Below are positions 35,420 through 43,838 of a stretch of DNA of 64,000 bases, one piece after another. The first letter of the stretch is position 1; each line of letters starts with the position of its first letter. Position numbers and translations under genes: made by a program. Under the pieces are notes generated by a model. That model was not told the origin of the DNA and ran no database searches. It saw only the letters and a program-made list of their open reading frames with translations. The stretch comes from Micromonospora gifhornensis (lineage in GTDB: Bacteria > Actinomycetota > Actinomycetes > Mycobacteriales > Micromonosporaceae): positions 161,683 through 225,682 of the forward strand of contig NZ_BOPA01000021.1 in assembly GCF_016863515.1 (NCBI RefSeq). Direction: 5' to 3'.

Positions 35420-36565
35420 TCATGTCAGGCCGAGGCGGTCGGCGGCCAGGTCGCGGACGGCTGAGGGATCGACGCCCAGATCGGCGAGCAACTGCCGGCC
35501 GCCGGGATCTGCGTCGGTGACGGCGGCGTACACCAGGTGAGCGTTTCCCGCCGGCACCCGTGCGCCGAGGGTGCTCAGTTCCCGGGCCCGCTCGGCGATC
35601 CGGGCAGCCGCCGCCGTCCATGGCGGGTTGTTCCGTTCGGTCTGCCATGACCGCTTCCGGCGCGGCCCTGCGATCTCCGAACCGCACACCGTTTCTGCTG
35701 CCCGCAGGCTGGCGTCCTGCCGGACTGCGCCGAAACGGCCGAGCAGGACCTCGTTCGCGGCATCGGACGGCGAGGCGGGCCGCATCTCCCCGGCCTGCAT
35801 CTCCTCCTCGAACACGAGCGCCCCCATAATCAGATGCGCTGGTGAGGTGCGGTCGTGCCCAAGCCGGACGGTCTCGGCGACCGCCTCCAACTCCAACCAA
35901 CTCAATGCCGGTGTGGTTTCCGCGAACAGCCGGACCACCCAGGTGGCCAAGGCCCGCTTCAGGTAACCGGTTTTCCTCCCAGTTTCCCGGACGAGGACGC
36001 CGATCTCCCCTAACGGTCCGGCGAGCCCCGGCCGGGGCGGCTCCCGGTCGCCCTTCGGCCACAGTTGAGCCACCACGTCATCCAGTTGACCCGGCACGAT
36101 CCGGTCGCGCGCAAGGTACTCGTCGGCGCGCCGACCCGGGTCTTCCAACAGTGCCTCCAGCAGATGGTGGCTGCCCACGTACGCTGCTCGACGCCGCACC
36201 GCGAGATGAGCCGCGAGCCGGACCACCGCCACCGCAGCCGCGTCCCAGCCGACCACCTCGGCGAACCGGTCGCGCGCCGGACCGGGCCAACCAAAGGACC
36301 GCCAGTACGCTTCCCGCATTGCCCGAACAACCTCAAGCGTCGACTCCACCGACAATTCGACGTCGTCAGCGGGGTCGGGCGACTTCTCGCCACCCTGCGG
36401 CTGCGGATGCGACCGAAGCGGGATCACCGTTCGCAGCGGCGGGTAGCGCCCCAGCAGGCCGAAGAGCACGTCGTCGACGCCGATGCTCGTCTTCTTCAGC
36501 CGCGCCGCCTCACGCCCGGCTCGACGAAGCACCGAGTAGGCTCCGCCACCGATCCTGATGGGCAT
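35420..36565 (-). CDS. Clp-N-repeat-like protein without AAA+ domains (A)
   Basis: 381 residues from ATG 36565, with GGAGG five bases upstream. Up to four Clp-N-like helical repeats can be picked out: AARLKKTSIGVDDVLFGLLG near residue 20, LAVRRRAAYVGSHHLLEALL near residue 118, AVAETVRLGHDRTSPAHLIM near residue 210, and ERARELSTLGARVPAGNAHL near the C-terminus. The V/T-G/S-x-x-H-L-L core is typical. There are no ATPase motifs. It opens the minus-strand island and pairs in type with the gene at 30281-31348. GC-rich, unlike most genes to its left, so the island edge may lie just inside it. Confidence 0.65.
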   Translation of the reverse strand: MPIRIGGGAYSVLRRAGREAARLKKTSIGVDDVLFGLLGRYPPLRTVIPLRSHPQPQGGEKSPDPADDVELSVESTLEVVRAMREAYWRSFGWPGPARDRFAEVVGWDAAAVAVVRLAAHLAVRRRAAYVGSHHLLEALLEDPGRRADEYLARDRIVPGQLDDVVAQLWPKGDREPPRPGLAGPLGEIGVLVRETGRKTGYLKRALATWVVRLFAETTPALSWLELEAVAETVRLGHDRTSPAHLIMGALVFEEEMQAGEMRPASPSDAANEVLLGRFGAVRQDASLRAAETVCGSEIAGPRRKRSWQTERNNPPWTAAAARIAERARELSTLGARVPAGNAHLVYAAVTDADPGGRQLLADLGVDPSAVRDLAADRLGLT

Positions 36566-36623
36566 GGCCACCTCCGCTCCTCGGTGCTACATCCTCGCGC
36601 AGCGGCCCGAGCGGCATCGACCC

Positions 36624-36920
36624 TCACCAGAATCGAGCGTTCACCGCGTCACGCAACACCATCTCGTCGAGGTCCGATTGCCTGAGCCCCCACTCGGTGT
36701 AGGCGGCAAGGCGCATCGGCAAGGTGATCAGCAATCCCACCGCCACGTAGCAGAGCACCACGATCCAGCCGCCGACGGCAAGGAAGACCATGGCCGGCAC
36801 CAGCGCGATGGGAAGCAGGCGAAGCCACCACACCGTCGGGCGATAGAGGACCCTGCGCCTCGCACCCGGCGGCAGTGAATCCCCGAGCTGCTCACCCGGC
36901 GTGTATTCCCCTGCGCTCAT
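36624..36920 (-). CDS. Small two-helix membrane protein
   Basis: 98 residues from ATG 36920 (ATG 36959 possible). Two hydrophobic segments, LLPIALVPAMVFLAVGGWIV and VVLCYVAVGLLITLPMRLAA, run almost together as a hairpin, followed by TEWGLRQSDLDEMVLRDAV, which resembles the opening of a PH-like membrane domain. The start overlaps the HxlR gene end by 29 bases, so the two may be co-transcribed. Function unknown. Confidence 0.6.
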   Translation of the reverse strand: MSAGEYTPGEQLGDSLPPGARRRVLYRPTVWWLRLLPIALVPAMVFLAVGGWIVVLCYVAVGLLITLPMRLAAYTEWGLRQSDLDEMVLRDAVNARFW

Positions 36921-37677
36921 CGGCACATCCTGTCGTCGTCGCGATGCCGAGGTTGCCATACCCGCTCGTCGGGCGCTGCCCGGTGAGATAGAGCCCGACG
37001 ACGCGCACGATCACGTCACGATCTCCGGTGACGTGCACGCCACCGGTGCGTTCGGCGTCGGCGAGCGGCAGGCTCCCGAACAGGATGACGCTCCACACTG
37101 TCGAGTCGGCGGTCACCGTCGCCACCGGCTGCCGGGCAAATCCGACCTGGATGGTGAGGGTCCGGTCGACGGCGGTCAGGTGGTACCGGTGTACCGGTGG
37201 GTCGGACCGGCGGGCGTCGTACAGGTGAAGGGCGATCGGCGGCAGGTCGGCGAGCACGGGCGGCGCCATGGTGCGCATGGCGAGGACCATCGCGTCGGGA
37301 GTCATGCCACCGCAGGTGTCGGGGTCGGGGCCGGTCGCGTACCACTGTCCCAACGCCACGACGACCGTCTCCAGACCCTGGCCCCACCTGGTGGCGGCGT
37401 ACGCCCGGGTGTGGGGTTGCTCGGTGAGCATGACCTGCTCGACGATGCCGGCCTGCTGCAGCGACCGGAGTCGGTCGCTGAGGACCGCCGGGGTGATGCC
37501 GCGGGCCGCGTCCGCCAGGTCCGAGAAACGTTTCGGTCCGAGAATCAGTTCGCGTACGACGATGAGCGTCCATCGGTCGCCCACCAGGTCGAGCGCGTTC
37601 GCCGCCCGGCAGGCGTCACCGAGTTCGGCGTATCTGCTGCCCCGCGAGAAGGCCCATACCCGCGAGGGTGACGCCAT
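36892..37677 (-). CDS. HxlR-family transcriptional regulator
   Basis: 261 residues from ATG 37677. The winged helix starts near residue 24: ANALDLVGDRWTLIVVRELI, then GPKRFSDLADAARGITPAVL and SDRLRSLQQAGIVEQ, a textbook HxlR pattern. The C-terminal ~150 residues form a second domain (SCP2/sterol-like in related regulators) ending near the stop. Only 25 bases separate its start from that of the divergent DUF899 gene, and the DUF899 homology extends backwards across this start (see findings). It likely controls that neighbour. Confidence 0.82.
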   Translation of the reverse strand: MASPSRVWAFSRGSRYAELGDACRAANALDLVGDRWTLIVVRELILGPKRFSDLADAARGITPAVLSDRLRSLQQAGIVEQVMLTEQPHTRAYAATRWGQGLETVVVALGQWYATGPDPDTCGGMTPDAMVLAMRTMAPPVLADLPPIALHLYDARRSDPPVHRYHLTAVDRTLTIQVGFARQPVATVTADSTVWSVILFGSLPLADAERTGGVHVTGDRDVIVRVVGLYLTGQRPTSGYGNLGIATTTGCADERRGIHAG

Positions 37678-37702
37678 TGCCGCTGCGCGTCGCCGCCTGC
37701 CG

Positions 37703-38287
37703 ATGACCGAGATCCAGCCCGTCGAACTCATCGGCGAGCGGGGCCTGACCTCGCTGCTCGACATCTTCGAGGGCCGTAACCAACTCGTCGTCTACAAGCA
37801 CATGTGGCACCTCGGCAAGCCGTTCGAGGGGCAATGCGAGGGCTGCACCCTCAGCATCTGGGACTTTCAGAACCCGGTCTACCTCGAAGAGTGCGGCATC
37901 ACCTTCGCCGTCTTCTGCGAGGGGCCGTACGAGGAGATCGCTCCATTCCGGGAGTTCATGGGCTACACCCACCCGTGGTATTCGACGTACGGTGTCGACG
38001 AGCCGGCCTTCGCCGACAGCGGTGCCATTGCCTGCTACCTCCGTCAGGACGACCGGGTCTTCCTCACCTACGAGACGACCAGCCGTGGCGTCGAGGCGAT
38101 CATGGGCTCACTCAAGCTGCTCGACATGACGGTCTACGGCCGCCAGGAGGATTGGGAGGACTCTCCCGAGGGCTGGCCGCAGCGTCCGCCGTACAGCTTC
38201 TGGCGCAGGGACGGCCGACCGACCGCGCAGTGGACCCGCCCGCAGGCCATAGCGGTCCAGCCCGCCAGCGCACCCCACTGCCACTGA
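37703..38287 (+). CDS. DUF899 family thioredoxin-like protein, possibly 5'-truncated
   Basis: 194 residues from ATG 37703, with no ribosome site. GLTSLLDIFEGRNQLVVYKH then GQCEGCTLSIWDF places the Cys-x-x-Cys of this thioredoxin-fold family, followed by TYGRQEDWEDSPEGWP near the C-terminus, as in other DUF899 proteins. The family normally carries about 30 more residues before this point; here the in-frame codons before ATG 37703 still read REKAHTREGDAIAAARRRLP, matching that segment, although they lie antisense to the start of the HxlR gene. No activity is established for the family. Confidence 0.75.
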   Translation: MTEIQPVELIGERGLTSLLDIFEGRNQLVVYKHMWHLGKPFEGQCEGCTLSIWDFQNPVYLEECGITFAVFCEGPYEEIAPFREFMGYTHPWYSTYGVDEPAFADSGAIACYLRQDDRVFLTYETTSRGVEAIMGSLKLLDMTVYGRQEDWEDSPEGWPQRPPYSFWRRDGRPTAQWTRPQAIAVQPASAPHCH

Positions 38288-38382
38288 CGACTACGCCGAC
38301 CAGGCCGGGCTGCCAGGGCAACCAGCGGAAACGAACGGCACGGCAGCTTGCCTGACCGGTTTGTGCCCGTTCTACTGGCCGC

Positions 38383-38874
38383 ATGGTTCGGATCGCCGTG
38401 TGCACTTGCGCGCTGCTGCTGGCCCTGACCGGTTGCGCCGGGGACCATTCGCGTCCGCTGACCGCCGAGACGTCGACTGTCCGAGGGCCCGCCAGCCCTA
38501 CCAGCGCGGGAGGCAGCCTCCTGACAGGGGAAGGCTTCCAGACGCTGGTCGCGGCCACCGAAGTGCACCTCCTCGCCGCGTTGCGCGGTGAACTTGGGGT
38601 CGGCAACGGCGGATGCCTGGTCCTGCGCGACGCCGAGATGCAATCGTACGTGGTGGTCTGGCCCCCGGGCGTCACGCTGCTCACCGACGGCAGAATCGGC
38701 GTACGGGTGCCCAAGGTTGGCGCGTTGACGGCGGGCGACCGGATTTCCGCTGGCGGCGGATACAAGGAACTGCCGACCGTCGCACAGCCCTCCGACCTGT
38801 ATCCGTTGGTCCCGCCCGAATGCAACGATGTGGCGGCGATCGCGTTGTTCGGTAGCGTCGGCAAGAGCGCGTAG
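38383..38874 (+). CDS. Small lipoprotein of unknown function
   Basis: 163 residues from ATG 38383. A signal peptide with lipobox LALTGC (lipidated Cys18) is clear. The mature part includes a Ser/Thr/Pro linker to about residue 45 and a compact domain with GGCLVLRDAEMQSYVVVWPP and DRISAGGGYKEL. No family recognised. It is convergent with the beta-propeller lipoprotein gene. Confidence 0.72.
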   Translation: MVRIAVCTCALLLALTGCAGDHSRPLTAETSTVRGPASPTSAGGSLLTGEGFQTLVAATEVHLLAALRGELGVGNGGCLVLRDAEMQSYVVVWPPGVTLLTDGRIGVRVPKVGALTAGDRISAGGGYKELPTVAQPSDLYPLVPPECNDVAAIALFGSVGKSA

Positions 38875-38914
38875 GTCGTACTCGTAGCCTCCGACCTTCC
38901 CGGTCGCCATCAGG

Positions 38915-40546
38915 TCAACTGGTGCTTGTGGGAACGATGCCGAGGCTGACCAACCAGGCCCCTTGGTAGACGACGACGGGTTTGCCGGTGCCGTCCCGGC
39001 GAGCGATCATGACGACGTCGAGATCTCCTGGCGCTGTCCGGCGGTTGAGCGGACGCAGGGAGATCAGCAGGTGCTCCTGGTCCGGTGTGAGGATCACGTT
39101 GGCGACCCGCTGGTCGTGGCCGGCACCGGTGGGAATCTCCACCCTGCCGCCGGAGCTGTCGGTCACCAGCAGCCGATCCACCCGCTCGCGTCCGCTCTCG
39201 GCGAGAAGGGTGTGCAGCACCGCGCCGTCACCGAGGGTCTCTCGCGGGAAGGTTCCAGGCGGGGCGCTGGTGACCGTACCGTCGGGGCTGAGGGTGAGGG
39301 TCTGCTTGCCCGGCTCGAACCACAGCGCCGACAACGCGGCTGCGCCGGTAGGCGGGAATTCGTGCCGCCACACCGTCACCTCCGAGGCCTCCGGTGTGTT
39401 CGGGTGGGAGGTCGCGGTCGCGGTGGAGAGTCGTACCGACCAGGCGCGGCTGGGCCGGGGCATCCGTTGGCCGGTGTCCGGATCGGCCTCCAGCTCGACG
39501 ACCAGGGCGTGGTCGCCGGAAACTGTCGCGGTGACGGTGCCGGTCACCGGCGGCAGCTCCGCCGGCCGGTCGGGCTGCTCGGTGCCGTCGCCGACCACCG
39601 GCGTGACCGCGCCCGATTTCAGGTCGAGTACGGAGAGTCGGCCCTCGCCGGAGCGGGTGTCCACCACGATGGCGCGCCGCCCGTCCGGGGCGAAGGCGAC
39701 CTCGCCGACCGGGGAGAGCAGGTCACGTACCTTCCCCTTCGGGGTGACCAGGCTGATCCGGCGGGTGCCGGGAACGGTCTGGCGGAGCAGGGCGAACCCG
39801 CCGCTGGTGAAGACCCCGGGGAAGTCCGCCCCGCGGTCCGCCCCGCTGACCGTCACGGTGGGCCGGGACTGGCCGGTCCTGGTGTCCGCGATGACGAGTT
39901 GCCGAGGGTCCTGGCTGGTGAGCGCGGCGAGGTAGCGGCCGTCGGGTGTGGCGGCAATCGGCTTCGACGGCAGTTCGACGGCCGGGCTCGCCGCCCCGGA
40001 CGAGAGGTCGATCCCGCCGTACCGGCCGCCCTGCCGGTCCTCCCAGATCACCCCGCCCCGGTCGGCGATCTCGCAGAAGGCCTCGGCCGCCGGTAGCCCG
40101 ACCCTGCCGTCGCCGGTCACGGTGAGACAACGGGATGTCGTGATCGACAGCGTGGCATCGACGCTGAAGGTGCGGTCGGCGTACCCGATATCGGGCAACG
40201 TGACGTCGCGCAGGCTGCCGTCGACGAGTACGGCGTCACGGCGATCCTCACCGAGCCCTCGCGCGACGGTCGGGAAACGGGGATCATCGCCGAGGGCGAC
40301 CTGGGTGTGTCGCCGGGCGGGCGTCAGGCCGGCGAGGTCATCGCCGAACCGTTCCAGCGCGAGCAGCCCGGTCGCGTCGTCGGTCAGGGGAACCGCAAGC
40401 ACCGCCGGACCGAGCCCACGCACCTCGGCCGGCACCTGCATCACTCGGGTGGGCAGATCGTCCTGTTCCGTTTCGGTGCAGCTCGTGGCTGTGGTCAGCA
40501 CCAGCAGTGCAAGCACAATCGACGCAGCCTGGCGGATAACAGTCAT
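38915..40546 (-). CDS. Beta-propeller-like lipoprotein
   Basis: 543 residues from ATG 40546; an ATG at 40606 would add 20 residues ahead of the signal peptide. Lipobox TTATSC near residue 22. The rest has repeated beta-rich units of the WD40/TolB-like type, such as SKPIAATPDGRYLAALTSQD, GEVAFAPDGRRAIVVDTRSG and the later LTPDQEHLLISLRPL, consistent with a six- or seven-bladed propeller outside the membrane. Likely a sensor or scaffold; no enzyme motif. The gene stands alone between convergent and divergent neighbours. Confidence 0.75.
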   Translation of the reverse strand: MTVIRQAASIVLALLVLTTATSCTETEQDDLPTRVMQVPAEVRGLGPAVLAVPLTDDATGLLALERFGDDLAGLTPARRHTQVALGDDPRFPTVARGLGEDRRDAVLVDGSLRDVTLPDIGYADRTFSVDATLSITTSRCLTVTGDGRVGLPAAEAFCEIADRGGVIWEDRQGGRYGGIDLSSGAASPAVELPSKPIAATPDGRYLAALTSQDPRQLVIADTRTGQSRPTVTVSGADRGADFPGVFTSGGFALLRQTVPGTRRISLVTPKGKVRDLLSPVGEVAFAPDGRRAIVVDTRSGEGRLSVLDLKSGAVTPVVGDGTEQPDRPAELPPVTGTVTATVSGDHALVVELEADPDTGQRMPRPSRAWSVRLSTATATSHPNTPEASEVTVWRHEFPPTGAAALSALWFEPGKQTLTLSPDGTVTSAPPGTFPRETLGDGAVLHTLLAESGRERVDRLLVTDSSGGRVEIPTGAGHDQRVANVILTPDQEHLLISLRPLNRRTAPGDLDVVMIARRDGTGKPVVVYQGAWLVSLGIVPTSTS

Positions 40547-40890
40547 CCGGGCATTGTGATCGCCTTCGGCAAGCCGCTGCTGCGGGGCGGGGCGCCGAGA
40601 GTTCATGCCCGATACCGACCTGCCGCCCGGTATATGGCCGTTTGCGGGGGGCTCCGATCGGTCGACGGCGGAATGATGCCCGGCCACGGGTCGTTGTACA
40701 TGGCATACCGCGAGGGCTCCCCCGCCACGCGGTCTCCCGGAACCCCTGGAATGTGGGGCCGCCCGGGATCGTTACATCCCTCGGACGCCCGAGCACCTCG
40801 CCGGGCGTTCCTCTTTCCCCCCGCAGCACGGCACGCCCGAACCGGGCTGATTCCTGCTGCGTACCCCCGAACGGAAGGTGTGACTCAATC
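40547..40890. other. Divergent intergenic region with leader hairpin
   Basis: 344 bases between the propeller lipoprotein and the C39 peptidase. No ORF is convincing. A hairpin at 40783-40810 (ACGCCCG with CGGGCGT) is followed by a pyrimidine run, looking like an attenuator or terminator 80 bases before the peptidase start. GGAAGG at 40872-40877 is the probable ribosome site for that gene. Confidence 0.45.
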
Positions 40891-41535
40891 ATGCGTACCA
40901 CCCTCCTGCGTAAGACCGCCCTGACCTTCGCCGCTGCCGCCGCCACCGCCGGTGGCATCGCCGGCCCCGCCGTCGCCGCCCACGCCGCCCCCGCTGGCGT
41001 GCAGGCCGACCGCAAGCCCAGCGACGAGCGCCAGCTCGACGTGCGCTACGAAGCCCAGCCCAACTTCTACTTCTGCGGCCCCGCCGCCGCCCGCAACGCC
41101 CTGTCCGTGCAGGGCAAGAACATCGACGTGTACGACATGGCCGAGCGGATGGGCACCACCGAGAACGGCACCGACTCCATCAACGACATCACGCCGGTGC
41201 TGAACAAGGAGACCGGTAAGGACGTCTACAAGTCGGTGGAGATCCGTGACGCCAAGGCCGCCGAGAAGCAGACCGACAAGCTGCGCGAGGACGTCGTGCG
41301 TACCGTCGATGACGGCCGTGCCGTGGTCGCCAACATCGCCGGCACCGCCACCGACACCGACGGCGTCGCCCACAGCTTCGAAGGCGGGCACTACGTCAGC
41401 GTCACCGGTTACGACGACGAGGGCAAGACCGTGACCATCGCCGACTCCGCCAACCCCGCCCAGGCCTCCTACCAGATGGACATCAAGACCCTGGCCAACT
41501 GGATCGCCACCCGCGGTTACAGCGCCGCCAGCTGA
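40891..41535 (+). CDS. Secreted C39-family cysteine peptidase
   Basis: 214 residues from ATG 40891. A signal peptide with cleavage around AHA-AP (residue 33) directs export. The catalytic cysteine is in QPNFYFCGPAAARNAL (about residue 66), histidine in FEGGHYVSVTGYDD, and the aspartate in VTIADSANPAQ, the order of C39-like papain folds. These occur as bacteriocin-leader or wall-associated peptidases; lacking any transporter domain it acts outside the cell. Substrate unknown. A strong terminator follows. Confidence 0.85.
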   Translation: MRTTLLRKTALTFAAAAATAGGIAGPAVAAHAAPAGVQADRKPSDERQLDVRYEAQPNFYFCGPAAARNALSVQGKNIDVYDMAERMGTTENGTDSINDITPVLNKETGKDVYKSVEIRDAKAAEKQTDKLREDVVRTVDDGRAVVANIAGTATDTDGVAHSFEGGHYVSVTGYDDEGKTVTIADSANPAQASYQMDIKTLANWIATRGYSAAS

Positions 41536-41554
41536 CGATCCGACAACTGAACAC

Positions 41555-41591
41555 CCGAAGGGCCGGCCCCCAGGTGGGGTCGGCCCTTCGG
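41555..41591 (+). terminator. Intrinsic terminator after the C39 peptidase
   Basis: 16-bp stem starting CCGAAGGGCCGGCCCC with a 5-base loop; one internal mismatch pair. It begins 19 bases past the stop codon. Confidence 0.78.
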
Positions 41592-41633
41592 TCTGCCACA
41601 CACCGGTCGCCGCGGGTGTGGGATTCTCGCGGG

Positions 41634-42086
41634 ATGAGCGACGTGATCTTCCGTGCGGCGATCCGGGCCGACCTGCCCGCCGTACTCGACCTGCTCGCTG
41701 ACGACATGCTGGGGCGCACCCGGGACGTCGGCGAGGTCGACGCCACCTACGAGAAGGCGTTCGCGGACATCACCGCCGACCCGCGCAACCACCTCGTCGT
41801 CGCCGAGGCCGGCGGCGAGGTGGTCGGCTGCATGCAGCTCACCTACATCCCGGGGCTCGGTCGGCACGGTGCCGAACGGCAACTGATCGAGTCGGTACGG
41901 GTCCGCTCGGACCGGCGCGGTCAGGGCCTCGGCCGACTCATGATGACCTGGGCGATCGATCAGGCACGGCAGCGTGGCTGCGGCCTGGTGCAGCTCACCA
42001 CCGACAAGAGCCGCCACGACGCGCACCGCTTCTACCTGGGCCTCGGCTTCGTGGCCAGCCACGAGGGCATGAAGCTCAGCCTCTGA
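41634..42086 (+). CDS. GNAT-family N-acetyltransferase
   Basis: 150 residues from ATG 41634. Acetyl-CoA-binding motif A is clear: IESVRVRSDRRGQGLGRLMM (R-x-x-G-x-G). Upstream, DITADPRNHLVVAEAGGEVV forms strands 2-3, and FYLGLGFVASHEGMKL is the C-terminal motif B. The substrate cannot be told. GATTCT lies six bases before the ATG, a possible leaderless -10. It overlaps the end of the convergent gene by 11 bases. Confidence 0.85.
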   Translation: MSDVIFRAAIRADLPAVLDLLADDMLGRTRDVGEVDATYEKAFADITADPRNHLVVAEAGGEVVGCMQLTYIPGLGRHGAERQLIESVRVRSDRRGQGLGRLMMTWAIDQARQRGCGLVQLTTDKSRHDAHRFYLGLGFVASHEGMKLSL

Positions 42087-42357
42087 CGCCTGTCGGCGGG
42101 TCGGCCAGCTGGGGGCGCCCGACCTCGCAGTCGAAGACGCTGGCCCAGAAGCTGGTCAGGACCGAAAGGCTCGAACCGTGGGTCATGGTCCGCGCGGAGT
42201 TGCGGATCAGCCAGAAGTCGCCTTCGGGAAAGACCATGGCCCACCCGATCGGCCCGTCGTCCTCGGTTGCCAGGACCAGCAGTGCCGGCTGGCTGGTCAC
42301 CTCGATCTCGGGCAGGTCCGCCACCTCGACGGACCACAGCCCCTGCTCCCCGCTCAC
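42076..42357 (-). CDS. Small hypothetical protein
   Basis: 93 residues from GTG 42357. GPIGWAMVFPEGDFWLIRNS is a convincing beta-sheet stretch. The GTG overlaps the stop of the upstream minus-strand gene (GTGA), so the two are translationally coupled. No family recognised. Convergent with the acetyltransferase gene. Confidence 0.5.
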   Translation of the reverse strand: MSGEQGLWSVEVADLPEIEVTSQPALLVLATEDDGPIGWAMVFPEGDFWLIRNSARTMTHGSSLSVLTSFWASVFDCEVGRPQLADPPTGVRG

Positions 42358-42701
42358 CGGCGGCTACCCCGGTTGCACCGCCGTACGGCGCGACTGGAGC
42401 CCCACAGCCCCAACCGCCGTCGTCGAGGCTGGACCTGGATCGCCGTGGATGCGTTCGAGGCGGGCTGACCGCCGTAGGCACCAACCCGATCGGAACCATG
42501 TTCCACCACGTCGATCGGTTCGTCCTTGCGCTGAAACCATTTCCACCGAGCCACCCGAACCTCCTCCGACCACGCATCGATATGACACTGACCGCCACGA
42601 TCGATCAGCGACAGCAGAAAATGCAACGTCTCACGACGAGATTCGTGGAAACGGATTGACGCCGTGCCATTCGGGACTCGATGCTGTTCCAAATGAGACA
42701 C
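42354..42701 (-). CDS. Small hypothetical protein, coupled to the next gene
   Basis: 115 residues from GTG 42701. The first half (FHESRRETLHFLLSLIDRGG then CHIDAWSEEVRVARWKWFQ) looks like real protein; the second half is basic and low in complexity, so a frameshift or shorter true product is possible. It is divergent from the XRE regulator at 42731, with only 29 bases between starts. No family recognised. Confidence 0.4.
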   Translation of the reverse strand: MSHLEQHRVPNGTASIRFHESRRETLHFLLSLIDRGGQCHIDAWSEEVRVARWKWFQRKDEPIDVVEHGSDRVGAYGGQPASNASTAIQVQPRRRRLGLWGSSRAVRRCNRGSRR

Positions 42702-42730
42702 CGCCTAGTGCCAGGTTGAGACGAGGCGAC

Positions 42731-43609
42731 ATGAGCGATGTGGGATCTTCTGTGCCCCGCCGACAACTCGGCAGGCTGCTGCGTCAGGCCAGGGAGGAGG
42801 CCGGCATCAGTCTGGAGGCTGCCGCCGAGGCGCTCGAATGGTCGCGCGCCAAGATGTACCGACTGGAGGGCGGACAGACCTCCCTACGCACTCATGACGT
42901 GACGCTGATGTGCCAGCACTACGGTGCCTCCGCCGAACTGACCGAGGTCATGGTCAGCCTGGCCCGCGAGAGCAAGAGCCGGGGATGGTGGCACGCCTAC
43001 GGGGACGCCATCCCCGCATGGTTCGAGCTGTACGTCGGGTTGGAGGCAGCGGCTCACCGGGTGCGCCAGTATGAGCCCACGCTGGTTCCTGGACTGCTCC
43101 AGACGGCGGAGTATGCGACGGTCATCTTCAGCGCCAAGGCTGGTCGGAGTCAGGACGAGATAGCGCAAAAGGTCGCGCTACGCATGGAGCGCCAGAAGCT
43201 GCTCGCTCGCCGCAACCCCAAGGCACCTGCCTTCGAGGCGATCATCGACGAGGCCGTGATCCGTCGCCCCATCGCCGACATGGACGCCTGGCGCAGCCAA
43301 CTCGCGCACCTGGTGAACATCGCACAGCGGTCGAACATCTCGGTCCGAGTGTTGCCGCTGGGCAGCGGACCGCACGCGGCATCCGTCGCCGGCTCGTTCA
43401 TCATTCTGGACTTCCCGGCAAGGGGCACGCGGCCCGCCGAGCCCTCGACGATCTACAGCGAGTCGCTTACCGGGAGTCTCTACCTGGACAAGCCGGCGGA
43501 GGTGACAGCGTACGCCGATGCGTGGTCCACCCTTCTGGACCTTTCGTTGGGCGTACGCGAGTCTGAAGACCTGATCGGGACGGTTATCAAGGAGACCTTC
43601 GATGAGTGA
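42731..43609 (+). CDS. XRE-family regulator with DUF5753 domain
   Basis: 292 residues from ATG 42731, with GAGG about five bases upstream. The helix-turn-helix spans roughly residues 12-65 (LGRLLRQAREEAGISLEAAA, ALEWSRAKMYRLEGGQTSLR). The rest is DUF5753, marked by VRQYEPTLVPGLLQTAEYA. It overlaps the DUF397 gene by eight bases. Such pairs are numerous in actinomycetes and control development and antibiotic production; the DUF397 partner binds and counteracts the regulator in characterised cases. Confidence 0.9.
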   Translation: MSDVGSSVPRRQLGRLLRQAREEAGISLEAAAEALEWSRAKMYRLEGGQTSLRTHDVTLMCQHYGASAELTEVMVSLARESKSRGWWHAYGDAIPAWFELYVGLEAAAHRVRQYEPTLVPGLLQTAEYATVIFSAKAGRSQDEIAQKVALRMERQKLLARRNPKAPAFEAIIDEAVIRRPIADMDAWRSQLAHLVNIAQRSNISVRVLPLGSGPHAASVAGSFIILDFPARGTRPAEPSTIYSESLTGSLYLDKPAEVTAYADAWSTLLDLSLGVRESEDLIGTVIKETFDE

Positions 43610-43796
43610 CCTGACCAACGCCCGGTGGCGCAAGAGCAGCCGGAGCGCCGAGGGCGAGTGTGTCGAGGTGGCCGACGATCTTGATGGTGTCGTGGGGGTC
43701 CGGGACAGCAAGGACATCGCCGGGCCGCTGCTGTTCTTCGGCCCCACCCAGTGGCGATCGTTCGTCGAGACCATCAAGGCCGACGGCCTCTCGTAG
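43602..43796 (+). CDS. DUF397 protein
   Basis: 64 residues from ATG 43602. All family hallmarks are present: ARWRKSSRSAEGECVEVA, VGVRDSKDIAGPLLFF and WRSFVETIKADGL. It overlaps the XRE gene and is presumably its small antagonist or partner. Confidence 0.9.
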   Translation: MSDLTNARWRKSSRSAEGECVEVADDLDGVVGVRDSKDIAGPLLFFGPTQWRSFVETIKADGLS

Positions 43797-43838
43797 CCCT
43801 TCGCTGCAACCCGGGCCGCCGAGTCACCCGCACTCCGC

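Noticed and set aside
34848..36062. A single 404-residue protein covering the SUKH-3-type gene and part of the Clp-N-type gene
   Set aside because: Only the last 142 residues look like protein; the rest overlaps the Clp-N-type gene in another frame, and a ribosome site marks GTG 35276.
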